The notes beneath the pieces are model-generated. The model did no database searches and was not told the origin of the DNA. It was given only the letters and a program-made list of their open reading frames with translations. From positions 1-14,264 of the forward strand of contig JBGAWJ010000027.1 in the NCBI GenBank assembly GCA_044227605.1: a DNA stretch of 14,264 nucleotides, in the 5' to 3' direction. Below are positions 1 through 6,282 of the stretch, piece after piece; within the stretch, counting starts at the first letter, position 1, and every line of letters begins with the position of its first letter. A program made the translations under genes and the position numbers. The DNA is from JAEUKQ01 sp044227605. Lineage in GTDB: Bacteria; Pseudomonadota; Alphaproteobacteria; JAEUKQ01.

Positions 1-81
1 TAATTTTCAAAAAAGCCTATTTATTAGCTTGCCTAACATTTAAATCGATATTTTCGTTCTTAACGGGTTATTAACCAAGTT

Positions 82-111
82 TTGTAAAAATCAGCTTATC
101 GAAAATATAAA
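82..111 (+). promoter_or_regulatory. Putative sigma70-type promoter of the small lipoprotein gene
   Basis: TTGTAA (82-87) and TATAAA (106-111) are separated by 18 bases, which fits a housekeeping promoter. An AAGGAG ribosome-binding site follows at 126-131, just ahead of the ATG at 140. The surroundings are very AT-rich, so chance matches are likely. Confidence 0.4.
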
Positions 112-139
112 GCTGAATTTATAACAAGGAGAAAAAATT

Positions 140-358
140 ATGAAAAACCAAATAGAAGAAAAGAAAATTGTCGCTTTTAGACCAATTTATTTGGCGGCAG
201 TTATTGTAAGCTCGTTGGGCTTAGCAGGTTGTCCAGATTTCAAGCTGCTCGAGTATAAGCCGTATCCGGGCGATGTCAGGACACATGATACGGGTTCAAA
301 GGTATTTAATATTCCTGCTGAGGCGCCCGCTCCACCTGCTGAAGAAGAGCCGAGTTGA
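140..358 (+). CDS. Small orphan lipoprotein (72 aa)
   Basis: The product begins with a charged N-region (MKNQIEEKK), then a hydrophobic stretch at about residues 16-29 ending in a perfect lipobox, LAGC, with the lipidated cysteine at residue 31. The mature part is only about 42 residues and ends in an Ala/Pro/Glu-rich tail. Signal peptidase II processing and membrane anchoring on the periplasmic side are therefore expected. An AAGGAG site lies 8 bases before the ATG, which supports the start. It does not match the GC-LKGPL-type small lipoprotein (LptM/YifL) or any other family I recognise, so the function is unknown. It is monocistronic: a separate small RNA promoter begins about 30 bp downstream, and the next gene is convergent. 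Confidence 0.75.
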   Translation: MKNQIEEKKIVAFRPIYLAAVIVSSLGLAGCPDFKLLEYKPYPGDVRTHDTGSKVFNIPAEAPAPPAEEEPS

Positions 359-385
359 GGATAGGGCAGAATGGCAAGGAAAGAA

Positions 386-394
386 TGCTATAAT
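386..394 (+). promoter_or_regulatory. Extended -10 promoter of a predicted small RNA
   Basis: TGCTATAAT is a perfect extended -10 element (TGN followed by TATAAT at 389-394). There is no good -35 box 16-18 bases upstream, which extended -10 promoters do not need. It predicts transcription starting near 401, exactly where a stable hairpin begins (402). Confidence 0.55.
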
Positions 395-400
395 AGCTTG

Positions 401-506
401 CCTATCAAGAGCAACAATACCTACTAGCCACCTGCTTGTGGCCTATTGATAGAGGATATCAATGCGAATTGCCAAATAACAAGCCCCCACATCAGGGGGC
501 TTGTTT
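401..506 (+). ncRNA. Predicted small RNA, about 106 nt
   Basis: This stretch has a promoter, structure and a terminator but no plausible open reading frame. CTATCAA (402-408) pairs with TTGATAG (446-452). Inside that stem, GCCAC (427-431) pairs with GTGGC (438-442) around a CTGCTT loop, and TA/TA pairs can extend it. A single-stranded stretch (453-479) leads into the terminator at 480-506. It lacks the conserved features of SRP RNA, tmRNA or 6S RNA that I would recognise. The next gene (ahpD) is convergent, so this is not a riboswitch for it; transcripts reading through the terminator would be antisense to ahpD. The call is inferred from structure alone. Confidence 0.5.
480..506. terminator. 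Bidirectional intrinsic terminator between the small RNA and ahpD
   Basis: CAAGCCCCC (480-488) and GGGGGCTTG (495-503) form a perfect 9-bp GC-rich stem with an ACATCA loop. A TTT run follows on the plus strand. On the minus strand the stem is followed by TTATTT. It therefore ends both the small RNA (+) and ahpD (-), whose stop codon is only 5 bases away. Confidence 0.85.
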
Positions 507-508
507 CA

Positions 509-1018
509 TTATAATAAAGCAGCAATTGCGTGAACAACCGCAGCTATTTTAACGCTTTCCTGAATGACTTCTGTGGAGATATTTAATTTTTGCAGTTCGT
601 GTTCGTGGGCATTTAAACAAGCGGCACAGCCGTTGATAGCGGAAGCAACCAAACAAAAAAGTTCAAAATCAGCTTTTTCAATGCCATGGGTCGCGATGCC
701 GTTCATCCTTAATTTTGCAGGCAGATGACGGTATGCTTCATTTTCCACTAAATGTGTAAAACGGTAATAAATATTATTCATGCCCATTAAAGCAGAGGCT
801 GTTTTTGCAGCCGTTAAAGCCTGCGGTGATAATTGGGATGTAAATTCTTCTAAAATTTTTTCCATAACCATTTTATTGCGGCTGACAATCGCCGCTACAA
901 TAAAACAACCGGCTTTTTGTTGATTCGAAAGCAAGGCATTTGTTTGCAAGGTAGAAATATTGATGCGTAAGTCTTTCGCGTAATCTGGTAAGGTTTCTTT
1001 CAATTTCTCAATGGACAT
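509..1018 (-). CDS. ahpD: Alkyl hydroperoxidase AhpD (carboxymuconolactone decarboxylase-like)
   Basis: At 169 aa this is close to the usual AhpD size. It carries the catalytic CxxCxxxH motif as CAACLNAH (Cys131, Cys134, His138), preceded by Glu119; these correspond to Glu118/Cys130/Cys133/His137 of mycobacterial AhpD. In that family AhpD is a cytoplasmic thiol reductant that regenerates AhpC using electrons from lipoylated dehydrogenase subunits. The gene lies directly downstream of ahpC on the same strand. A strong intrinsic terminator sits between them, and the AAGGAA ribosome-binding site comes just after its U-tract, so ahpD probably depends on read-through. Assignment is firm; the electron donor is inferred from the family. 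Confidence 0.93.
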   Translation of the reverse strand: MSIEKLKETLPDYAKDLRINISTLQTNALLSNQQKAGCFIVAAIVSRNKMVMEKILEEFTSQLSPQALTAAKTASALMGMNNIYYRFTHLVENEAYRHLPAKLRMNGIATHGIEKADFELFCLVASAINGCAACLNAHEHELQKLNISTEVIQESVKIAAVVHAIAALL

Positions 1019-1034
1019 GGGATAAATTCCTTAT

Positions 1035-1064
1035 AAAAAAAGCGGCAAAGAAGAAATTGCCGCT
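1035..1064 (-). terminator. Intrinsic terminator between ahpC and ahpD
   Basis: Read on the minus strand, AGCGGCAA (1064-1057) pairs with TTGCCGCT (1048-1041) around an 8-base loop, a perfect 8-bp stem followed by six Ts (1040-1035). It lies 25 bases after the ahpC stop and before the ahpD ribosome-binding site, so it should lower ahpD expression relative to ahpC. Confidence 0.85.
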
Positions 1065-1089
1065 TGAGAACTGAGTATCTTTAATATAA

Positions 1090-1623
1090 CTAGGGCTTTA
1101 AAACTTTTTGGCCTTTTTGCCAGTTGCACCCACATAATTCATCCGTTTGCAAAGCATCCAAAACCCTTAATACTTCTTCAGGATTACGACCAACTTTCAA
1201 GTCATTCACGGCAACAAAGCGAATCACCCCTTGTGGATCGACAATAAAGGTTGCGCGCAATGCAACACCATCCTGATGCAGAATTCCTAATTTATCACAC
1301 AATTCCCGTTTAAGGTCGGACAGCATGGGAAATGGCAGATTTTTTAAATCAGCATGGTTTTGACGCCAGGCCAAATGAACAAATTTACTGTCGATACTTG
1401 CTCCATAAAGAACAGTATCGCGATCTTTAAATTGGCCATTTAATTTACCGAAAGCAGCAATTTCCGTGGGACAAACAAAAGTAAAATCCATCGGCCAAAA
1501 AAAGACAACCTTCCACTTCCCTTTGTCAGATTTATCAGAGATTTTGGTAAAAGCTGTTTTAGGATCAATTGATTCAACAGCATCAAGCTCAAAGCTTGGA
1601 AAATGATGACCGACTGTTAACAT
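1090..1623 (-). CDS. ahpC: Peroxiredoxin AhpC (alkyl hydroperoxide reductase, AhpD-dependent type)
   Basis: This is a 177-aa typical 2-Cys peroxiredoxin of the thioredoxin fold. The active-site signature PMDFTFVCPTE holds Thr48 and peroxidatic Cys51. The C-terminal DELCGCNW holds Cys164 and Cys166, the double resolving-cysteine arrangement known from mycobacterial AhpC, which works with AhpD rather than AhpF. It reduces H2O2, organic peroxides and peroxynitrite in the cytoplasm. The ATG has a good AAGGAGAG site. An AT-rich TATATATAGT element about 40 bases upstream of the start may be the -10 region, but no convincing -35 box or OxyR site was seen. ahpD follows downstream, consistent with a joint peroxide-defence unit. 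Confidence 0.95.
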   Translation of the reverse strand: MLTVGHHFPSFELDAVESIDPKTAFTKISDKSDKGKWKVVFFWPMDFTFVCPTEIAAFGKLNGQFKDRDTVLYGASIDSKFVHLAWRQNHADLKNLPFPMLSDLKRELCDKLGILHQDGVALRATFIVDPQGVIRFVAVNDLKVGRNPEEVLRVLDALQTDELCGCNWQKGQKVLKP

Positions 1624-1705
1624 AAGCTCTCCTTATAAATATGTAATTGTTAGTTGGGTGATACTATATATAAGCAAAAATTTTATGCATTCTAGAGCAA
1701 AGATA

Positions 1706-3400
1706 TTATTTTTTTTCTTGGCTCTTTTTTATAGCCTGGTCTCGGATCTGGGATAAGCTGGCGCGCGTACTAATGGCCTCTGGATCAATTTTAACTTCAA
1801 TTAATACGGGTTTATTGGCAGTTAAAGCATGATCAAAGGCTATAAAAAATTCATCCGTTTGTCGAACCAAATATCCTTCAGCCCCGTAAGCTTTGGCTAA
1901 AGCCACAAAATCTGGATTAAATAAATCCGTCCCAATAACCCGGCCAGGATATTCACGTTCTTGGTGCATCCGGATGGTACCGTACATACCGTTATTAATA
2001 ATCAATATTATCATAGGCAGTTGATAGCGAACGGCCGTTGCTAATTCTTGCCCATTCATTAAAAAACAACCGTCCCCATTGACAGAAACAACGATACGCT
2101 GTGGATGAATGAGTTTTGCCGCCACTGCGGAAGGAAGACCGTAACCCATCGCCCCATTGGCGGGGGCTAACTGGGTACGGAAGCGGTAGAAAGGGAAAAA
2201 ACGATGAATCCAACCAGCATAATTGCCTGCGCCATTGGTAACAATGGCATCATCGGGTAATTTCTTTCTCATATATCCCATAATTTTTGCCAATTGGACA
2301 TTGCCAGCATTGGTAACATCCGGTTTAGAATAGGATTTATACTCCTGATTGGCTGCTGCTGTCGATTCGTTCATATTATTTTTAAACGTCAAACTAAGCT
2401 TGCTAATAGCTGAAATAAAATTTTCAGCAGTTGAAAATATACCTAAATTGGCTTGATAAACCCTGTTTAATTCTTCACCAGATGGATAAACGTGAACCAA
2501 TTTTTGTTGGGGAACGGGAGGTGTTAACAACGTATAATCATTGGTTGTCATCTCCCCTAATCGATCGCCAATAACAATCATTAAGTCTGATTCTTTAATC
2601 CGTTTCATTAATAAGGGGTTGATCCCAATCCCCACGTCTCCTGCGTAATTAGATGCTTGATTGGGATATAAATGTTGGTGGCGAAAAGAAGTGCCGACCG
2701 GCAAATGGAATTTTTGGCAGAATTGTTGAATTTTTTCGATAGATGATTCTGTCCAGCTGGAACCGCCTAATAAAACAAAAGGTTTTTGGCTATTTTGTAG
2801 TAATTCCACAAATTTTTTGATGTCTTCTGGGTTAGGAGCAGGGTTAACGAAGCGGTAAGCATTTGTATCAGTCGTTGTCACATGATCGGTTAATACATCT
2901 TCCGGTAAAGAAATGACGACTGGCCCGGGACGGCCGCTAACCGCTATTTGGAAGGCACGGCTAATAATTTCGGGCAATCTTTTTGCGTCATAGACTTGTT
3001 CAGCCCATTTGCATAAGGGTGCAAAAAACTGTTTAAAATCCACTTCTTGAAAAGCTTCTCGGCCTAAGACGCCCCTGGCTGCCTGCCCAATAAATAGGAT
3101 CATGGGGGTTGAGTCTTGATAAGCGGTGTGCACACCAATAGATGCATTGGTGGCGCCTGGTCCACGGGTTACAAAGCAAATACCGGGTTTACCTGTTAAC
3201 TTACCATAGGCTTCTGCCATAAAAGCCGCTCCGCCTTCCTGGCGACACACCACCACCTGAATGGAATTTTGCACATCATAAAAAGCGTTCAGGGCGTCCA
3301 GATAACTTTCACCGGGCACACAAAAAACTTTATCTACCCCGTGGATCTTAAGGGCATCTACTAAAATTTTCCCGCCGCTGCGTAAATTATTCTCTGACAT
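1706..3400 (-). CDS. Acetolactate-synthase-like thiamine diphosphate enzyme
   Basis: At 564 aa it has the three-domain layout of the POX/AHAS family. The N-terminal pyrimidine-binding domain has catalytic Glu55 (CRQEGG) and RGPGATNA (79-86). A central domain follows (about 190-340), then a ThDP-binding domain with GDG at 442-444 and the paired NN at 469-470, the ThDP-Mg motif. GREAFQEVD (113-121) resembles the acetolactate synthase active-site segment. The general reaction is decarboxylation of a 2-oxo acid such as pyruvate followed by ligation or release. No ilvN regulatory subunit gene is adjacent and no branched-chain genes are in view, so biosynthetic acetolactate synthase is not proven; a catabolic or other 2-oxo acid carboligase is possible. 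The ATG has a GAAAGG site; the ahpC gene lies about 80 bp downstream. Confidence 0.85.
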   Translation of the reverse strand: MSENNLRSGGKILVDALKIHGVDKVFCVPGESYLDALNAFYDVQNSIQVVVCRQEGGAAFMAEAYGKLTGKPGICFVTRGPGATNASIGVHTAYQDSTPMILFIGQAARGVLGREAFQEVDFKQFFAPLCKWAEQVYDAKRLPEIISRAFQIAVSGRPGPVVISLPEDVLTDHVTTTDTNAYRFVNPAPNPEDIKKFVELLQNSQKPFVLLGGSSWTESSIEKIQQFCQKFHLPVGTSFRHQHLYPNQASNYAGDVGIGINPLLMKRIKESDLMIVIGDRLGEMTTNDYTLLTPPVPQQKLVHVYPSGEELNRVYQANLGIFSTAENFISAISKLSLTFKNNMNESTAAANQEYKSYSKPDVTNAGNVQLAKIMGYMRKKLPDDAIVTNGAGNYAGWIHRFFPFYRFRTQLAPANGAMGYGLPSAVAAKLIHPQRIVVSVNGDGCFLMNGQELATAVRYQLPMIILIINNGMYGTIRMHQEREYPGRVIGTDLFNPDFVALAKAYGAEGYLVRQTDEFFIAFDHALTANKPVLIEVKIDPEAISTRASLSQIRDQAIKKSQEKK

Positions 3401-3450
3401 AATGGCCTTTCAATTGATTTATGAGGATATAAATAAAAACGTTTGTTTTT

Positions 3451-3810
3451 TTAATGATGATGGGCGTGCTGATGCCAGATTTTTTGAGCAGCGCTTGTGT
3501 CATAAGTTTGGCCTGCAGGCGTTAACACCGCGTATTCGGGATAATAAGATTTGATTAGGCCTTTACGCTCTAATACTGTCCAAACCGATACATTGCCAAG
3601 TCCTGAAAGTTCTTGGCCGGATAAAACATAATGGCCTACATGAAAATGATCGCCATGGGCGGAGGGGAAATGACGCACGACAATCCCATCTTGGTTTTGC
3701 TCAGCTTCCTGATGTTGTCCGGCCAATATTTGCAAAAGGGCTAATGTTTTTAATTGCAAAGGATTTAACCGTAAAGGGTTAAGAAATTTGGGGTTTTGAT
3801 TGTTCAGCAT
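3451..3810 (-). CDS. Conserved-looking His-rich small protein downstream of yajQ
   Basis: This 119-aa protein has no domain I can name with certainty. Its N-terminal half has a helical stretch, LNPLQLKTLALLQIL. The middle carries a histidine cluster (HFPSAHGDHFHVGHYV). The following VWTVLERKGLIKSYYP segment, with AVLTPAGQTY after it, reads like the recognition helix and wing of a small winged-helix fold. It ends HQHAHHH. The clusters could bind metal, but this is inference. It begins 30 bp after yajQ on the same strand with an AAAGGA site, so the two are probably co-transcribed. Confidence 0.75.
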   Translation of the reverse strand: MLNNQNPKFLNPLRLNPLQLKTLALLQILAGQHQEAEQNQDGIVVRHFPSAHGDHFHVGHYVLSGQELSGLGNVSVWTVLERKGLIKSYYPEYAVLTPAGQTYDTSAAQKIWHQHAHHH

Positions 3811-3840
3811 AAAAGGTCCTTTTCGTTTTCGTTATTTTGC

Positions 3841-4329
3841 TTAATCTCTAAAATTGTTAAATTGTACGGGTTGATTTAAATCCAGGCGCTTTAATAAAGC
3901 CATCACATCTTGCAAATCATCCTTTTTTTTGCCGGTGATCCGCAATTCATCCCCTTGGATCGCTGATTGAACCTTTAATTTACTTTCTTTGATGTGCCCA
4001 ATAATCGTTTTAGCTAAATCATGGGAAATACCTTGCTTAATAGTGACGGATTGTCTGACACTTTGGCCTGCTGCTTTCTGGCTATCAAGAAATTCTAAAA
4101 AAGCTGTCTCAACACCGCGGCGGGTTGTATGCATTTTCAATAGTTCCTGCACTTGCTTCAATTTAAGCTCATCATCTGCCTGGATCTCAATCAATTTGTT
4201 ATCTTTTCTTTCAATGGTACAATGACTTCCTTTAAAATCAAACCGAGTGGATATTTCCCGTTTTAATCCGTTCAAGGCGTTATCAATCTCGGCAATATTG
4301 GGTTTTGAGACAATATCAAAAGAGGGCAT
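3841..4329 (-). CDS. yajQ: YajQ family nucleotide-binding protein (UPF0234)
   Basis: The 162-aa product matches YajQ along its whole length. It has the MPSFDIVSK start, the ALNGLKREISTRFDFKG segment, the IGHIKESKLKVQSAIQGD segment, and the DDLQDVMALLKRLDLNQPVQF end. The family has two RRM-like halves and binds nucleotides; the Xanthomonas homologue is a cyclic-di-GMP effector. Cytoplasmic. The role here is unknown beyond the family. A TGAGAA site precedes the ATG. It is the first gene of a probable two-gene unit with the His-rich protein gene downstream, and faces a large spacer upstream. Confidence 0.95.
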   Translation of the reverse strand: MPSFDIVSKPNIAEIDNALNGLKREISTRFDFKGSHCTIERKDNKLIEIQADDELKLKQVQELLKMHTTRRGVETAFLEFLDSQKAAGQSVRQSVTIKQGISHDLAKTIIGHIKESKLKVQSAIQGDELRITGKKKDDLQDVMALLKRLDLNQPVQFNNFRD

Positions 4330-4546
4330 GCAATTCTCACAAAAATAAAAGGTTAGGGAAATGTATATTAAAATAGCATATACCCATAATATCAGTAAAA
4401 TTGAAAAAATCTTCTGTAAAGTATTTTGTAAAAGCTTGAAATATTTCTAAGGTATAGGGTTCAACCTATTTTTATTAATAGTTGATTATAAGCGCACTGC
4501 AGCAATGCCCTTGCGAATATTAATATGGTAAAACCTAATAATTGAT

Positions 4547-4569
4547 AACAGAATTGCATTTTTTCTGTT
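4547..4569. promoter_or_regulatory. Perfect 7-bp dyad in the -35 region of the second small RNA
   Basis: AACAGAA (4547-4553) and TTCTGTT (4563-4569) are exact reverse complements separated by 9 bases. The dyad ends 10 bases before a TATAAT box (4580-4585), where the -35 region would lie and where no good -35 hexamer exists. This arrangement suggests a dimeric regulator site, possibly an activator; the regulator is unknown. Confidence 0.45.
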
Positions 4570-4579
4570 GCAAAACTTT

Positions 4580-4585
4580 TATAAT
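4580..4585 (+). promoter_or_regulatory. -10 box of the second small RNA
   Basis: TATAAT is a perfect consensus -10. It predicts a start near 4592, which is exactly the first base of a stable hairpin. The nearest -35-like sequence, TTGCAT (4554-4559), is at an unfavourable 20-base spacing, so the promoter may need an activator. Confidence 0.5.
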
Positions 4586-4591
4586 TGTGAG

Positions 4592-4692
4592 AATGTTGCA
4601 TTGCAGCAGCATTTTTTAATGTTGTTGTATACGCCCCTTGGGCGTTTCCTCCCTGAACTTGGGCCGTTCCTTTGGGTACGGCCTCTTTTTTT
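4592..4692 (+). ncRNA. Predicted three-hairpin small RNA with exposed CCTCCC
   Basis: Three stem-loops occur in order. AATGTTGC (4592-4599) pairs with GCAGCATT (4606-4613) with one G-U. ACGCCC (4631-4636) pairs with GGGCGT (4640-4645) around a 3-base loop. GGCCGT (4662-4667) pairs with ACGGCC (4678-4683), followed by a seven-T run: an intrinsic terminator. Between hairpins 2 and 3 lies single-stranded TTCCTCCCTGAACTT (4646-4660), whose CCTCCC is complementary to Shine-Dalgarno sequences. This layout is typical of Hfq-dependent trans-acting regulators in alphaproteobacteria. A 66-codon frame overlapping it (4568-4768) has no ribosome-binding site and is discounted. It could alternatively be a terminated leader of the gene at 4896, but about 200 bp separate the two. 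Confidence 0.6.
4662..4692 (+). terminator. Intrinsic terminator of the second small RNA
   Basis: GGCCGT (4662-4667) pairs with ACGGCC (4678-4683), followed by TC and seven Ts (4686-4692). No gene ends here, so the terminator needs a transcript starting within the spacer. That is the main support for the small RNA. Confidence 0.85.
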
Positions 4693-4869
4693 ATCCGTCC
4701 TTCTGCATTTTGAAGGTTTTAACAAGAATCATCTTGTTCAACTATTCCGTTTTTTCATAAAAATTTGATGCTTTTACGGCTGTTATCCTTGCATAAGGAA
4801 TGGTGGATAATGCACTCTAAGATATTCGAATTTAACTAATTACAATATTCTTCTTATCGGGTGTTATAT

Positions 4870-4895
4870 AGTCCTATCCTTTTTTAGGAGGGACT
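4870..4895 (+). promoter_or_regulatory. Hairpin hiding the ribosome-binding site of the AraM-like gene
   Basis: AGTCCT (4870-4875) pairs with GGGACT (4890-4895, one G-U). After a bulged A, TCCT (4877-4880) pairs with AGGA (4886-4889), leaving a TTTTT loop. The Shine-Dalgarno AGGAGGG (4886-4892) is wholly inside the stem, and the TTG start codon follows at once (4896). Translation should need the hairpin to open, for example by heat, a protein or an RNA. The folding is read by eye. Confidence 0.55.
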
Positions 4896-6203
4896 TTGAT
4901 TCTAACGCTACCATCCTCAGAGTATCAGCAAAAATTTCTGATTTCTTCTCCAATAAGGGATCAAGTTTCCTTTGATCAGCCTAAAATTTGTTATGTGCAA
5001 AGCGCTGACAAATTATCCGATCGAGCAGATCAGCTAATTGAAACAATTTCCCCCCATTCTCCCCTAAGGCTAACAATCATTTGCGATGAGATTACCCATG
5101 GGGTGTTAGCAGCTAAAACTCAGAGAATTTTATCAGCCAGGCATTTATGCCGTTCCATTATTTTACCCACCCCTTTATCTGCCGATATAACATTCAGCCA
5201 ACAAATTGTTGCTGAAGCCAAAGAAAGCGAGTTATTAATTGCGGTAGGTTCCGGCACCATTAATGATTTGGTTAAGTATGCGGCCACCCAATTAAAGATC
5301 CCTTATGTTGTTTTTGCAACAGCACCTTCGATGAATGGATATTGCTCTGCCAGTGTTTCTTTGATTGACCAAGGGCTTAAAAAATCAATTCCCGCCAATC
5401 CACCACGGGCTGCTTTTTTTGATTTGGCAATTTTATCCCGTGCCCCACAAAAAATGATCGCTGCAGGGCTGGCTGATTGTTTATGTCGGTCAACGGTGCA
5501 AACAGATTGGTTATTTTCCCATTTCCTAATTGCCACACCTTACCATCAAGAGATTTTGAATCCGCTGATTGATCTTGAAAAACGGGTTATTGCCTCTGTT
5601 CAGCTATTAAGGGATGGCAATCAAAATGCCCTTAATGATTTGGTACAACTGATTGTCCATTCGGGAATTGGCATGGCGGTTGTGGGAAACAGTAACCCGG
5701 CGAGCCAAGCCGAACATATGATTGCCCACTATATTGATACCCAAGGCGATTCTGTGGACACTTCAAAATTCCTTCATGGGGAAATCATTGCTGTTACCAC
5801 GCTAACAATGGCCGCTTTACAGGAAAAAATTTTAAGTTTTAAGCAGTTAAAATTATCGGCTGGATTTAAATATGATCATACCTGGTTCAATCAGGTTTTT
5901 GGTCAGGAAAAAGCACCGGAATATTGGAAGGGCTTTCAGGAAAAACAATTTTCTTGCGAAAAACAATCTAACTACCAACAGAAATTAACTGTCAATTGGC
6001 CGGAATGGCGCATAAAAATTCAAAAAAATCGTTTAAGTCACCAACTTTTATCACATATGTTCAAGACGATGGGGTTGCCAACTCAGCCCGAACATTTAAA
6101 CATTAGGCCAGACTTATATCAAAAAGCGGTTAAGTATGCGCGTTTTACCAGAAACCGGCTGACCTTTTTGGATTTGGCTGCATGGTTAGAGTTGTTACCG
6201 TAA
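4896..6203 (+). CDS. Glycerol-1-phosphate dehydrogenase family protein (AraM/EgsA-like)
   Basis: This 435-aa protein belongs to the iron-dependent alcohol dehydrogenase / dehydroquinate synthase superfamily. GSGTINDL (118-125) is the NAD(P)-binding loop, and APSMNGYCS (143-151) and GLKKSIPANPP are typical of sn-glycerol-1-phosphate dehydrogenases. Likely metal ligands are Asp194 (AAGLADC), His274 (AEHMIAH) and His294 (KFLHGE). The family reduces dihydroxyacetone phosphate to glycerol-1-phosphate: the archaeal lipid backbone, or in Bacillus AraM the precursor of heptaprenylglyceryl phosphate. The start is TTG, forced by an in-frame stop at 4869-4871, with AGGAGGG 3 bases before it but sequestered in a hairpin. 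It stands alone on the plus strand, so its pathway is not shown. A related polyol or sugar-phosphate dehydrogenase is the alternative. Confidence 0.85.
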   Translation: MILTLPSSEYQQKFLISSPIRDQVSFDQPKICYVQSADKLSDRADQLIETISPHSPLRLTIICDEITHGVLAAKTQRILSARHLCRSIILPTPLSADITFSQQIVAEAKESELLIAVGSGTINDLVKYAATQLKIPYVVFATAPSMNGYCSASVSLIDQGLKKSIPANPPRAAFFDLAILSRAPQKMIAAGLADCLCRSTVQTDWLFSHFLIATPYHQEILNPLIDLEKRVIASVQLLRDGNQNALNDLVQLIVHSGIGMAVVGNSNPASQAEHMIAHYIDTQGDSVDTSKFLHGEIIAVTTLTMAALQEKILSFKQLKLSAGFKYDHTWFNQVFGQEKAPEYWKGFQEKQFSCEKQSNYQQKLTVNWPEWRIKIQKNRLSHQLLSHMFKTMGLPTQPEHLNIRPDLYQKAVKYARFTRNRLTFLDLAAWLELLP

Positions 6204-6207
6204 TCAA

Positions 6208-6239
6208 TAATCGTCGTTGGGTTTAGTCAACGACGATTA
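6208..6239. repeat. 12-bp inverted repeat between convergent genes
   Basis: TAATCGTCGTTG (6208-6219) and CAACGACGATTA (6228-6239) form a perfect 12-bp stem with an 8-base loop, starting 4 bases after the AraM-like stop codon. Neither side has a run of Ts, so it is not a classic intrinsic terminator. It may stabilise the mRNA 3' end, cause Rho-linked ending, or bind a protein. Confidence 0.7.
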
Positions 6240-6282
6240 CAGCATATAAGGGGCTCAATGTTTAGATGATTAGAATTTGGGA

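Noticed and set aside
4454..4475. ATAGG/CCTAT hairpin followed by TTTTTATT
   Set aside because: The stem is only 5 bp in very AT-rich DNA and no plus-strand transcript is expected to reach it.
4568..4768. 66-codon plus-strand frame in the yajQ-AraM spacer
   Set aside because: It has no ribosome-binding site, runs through three hairpins and a terminator, and its composition is not protein-like; the small RNA explains the region better.
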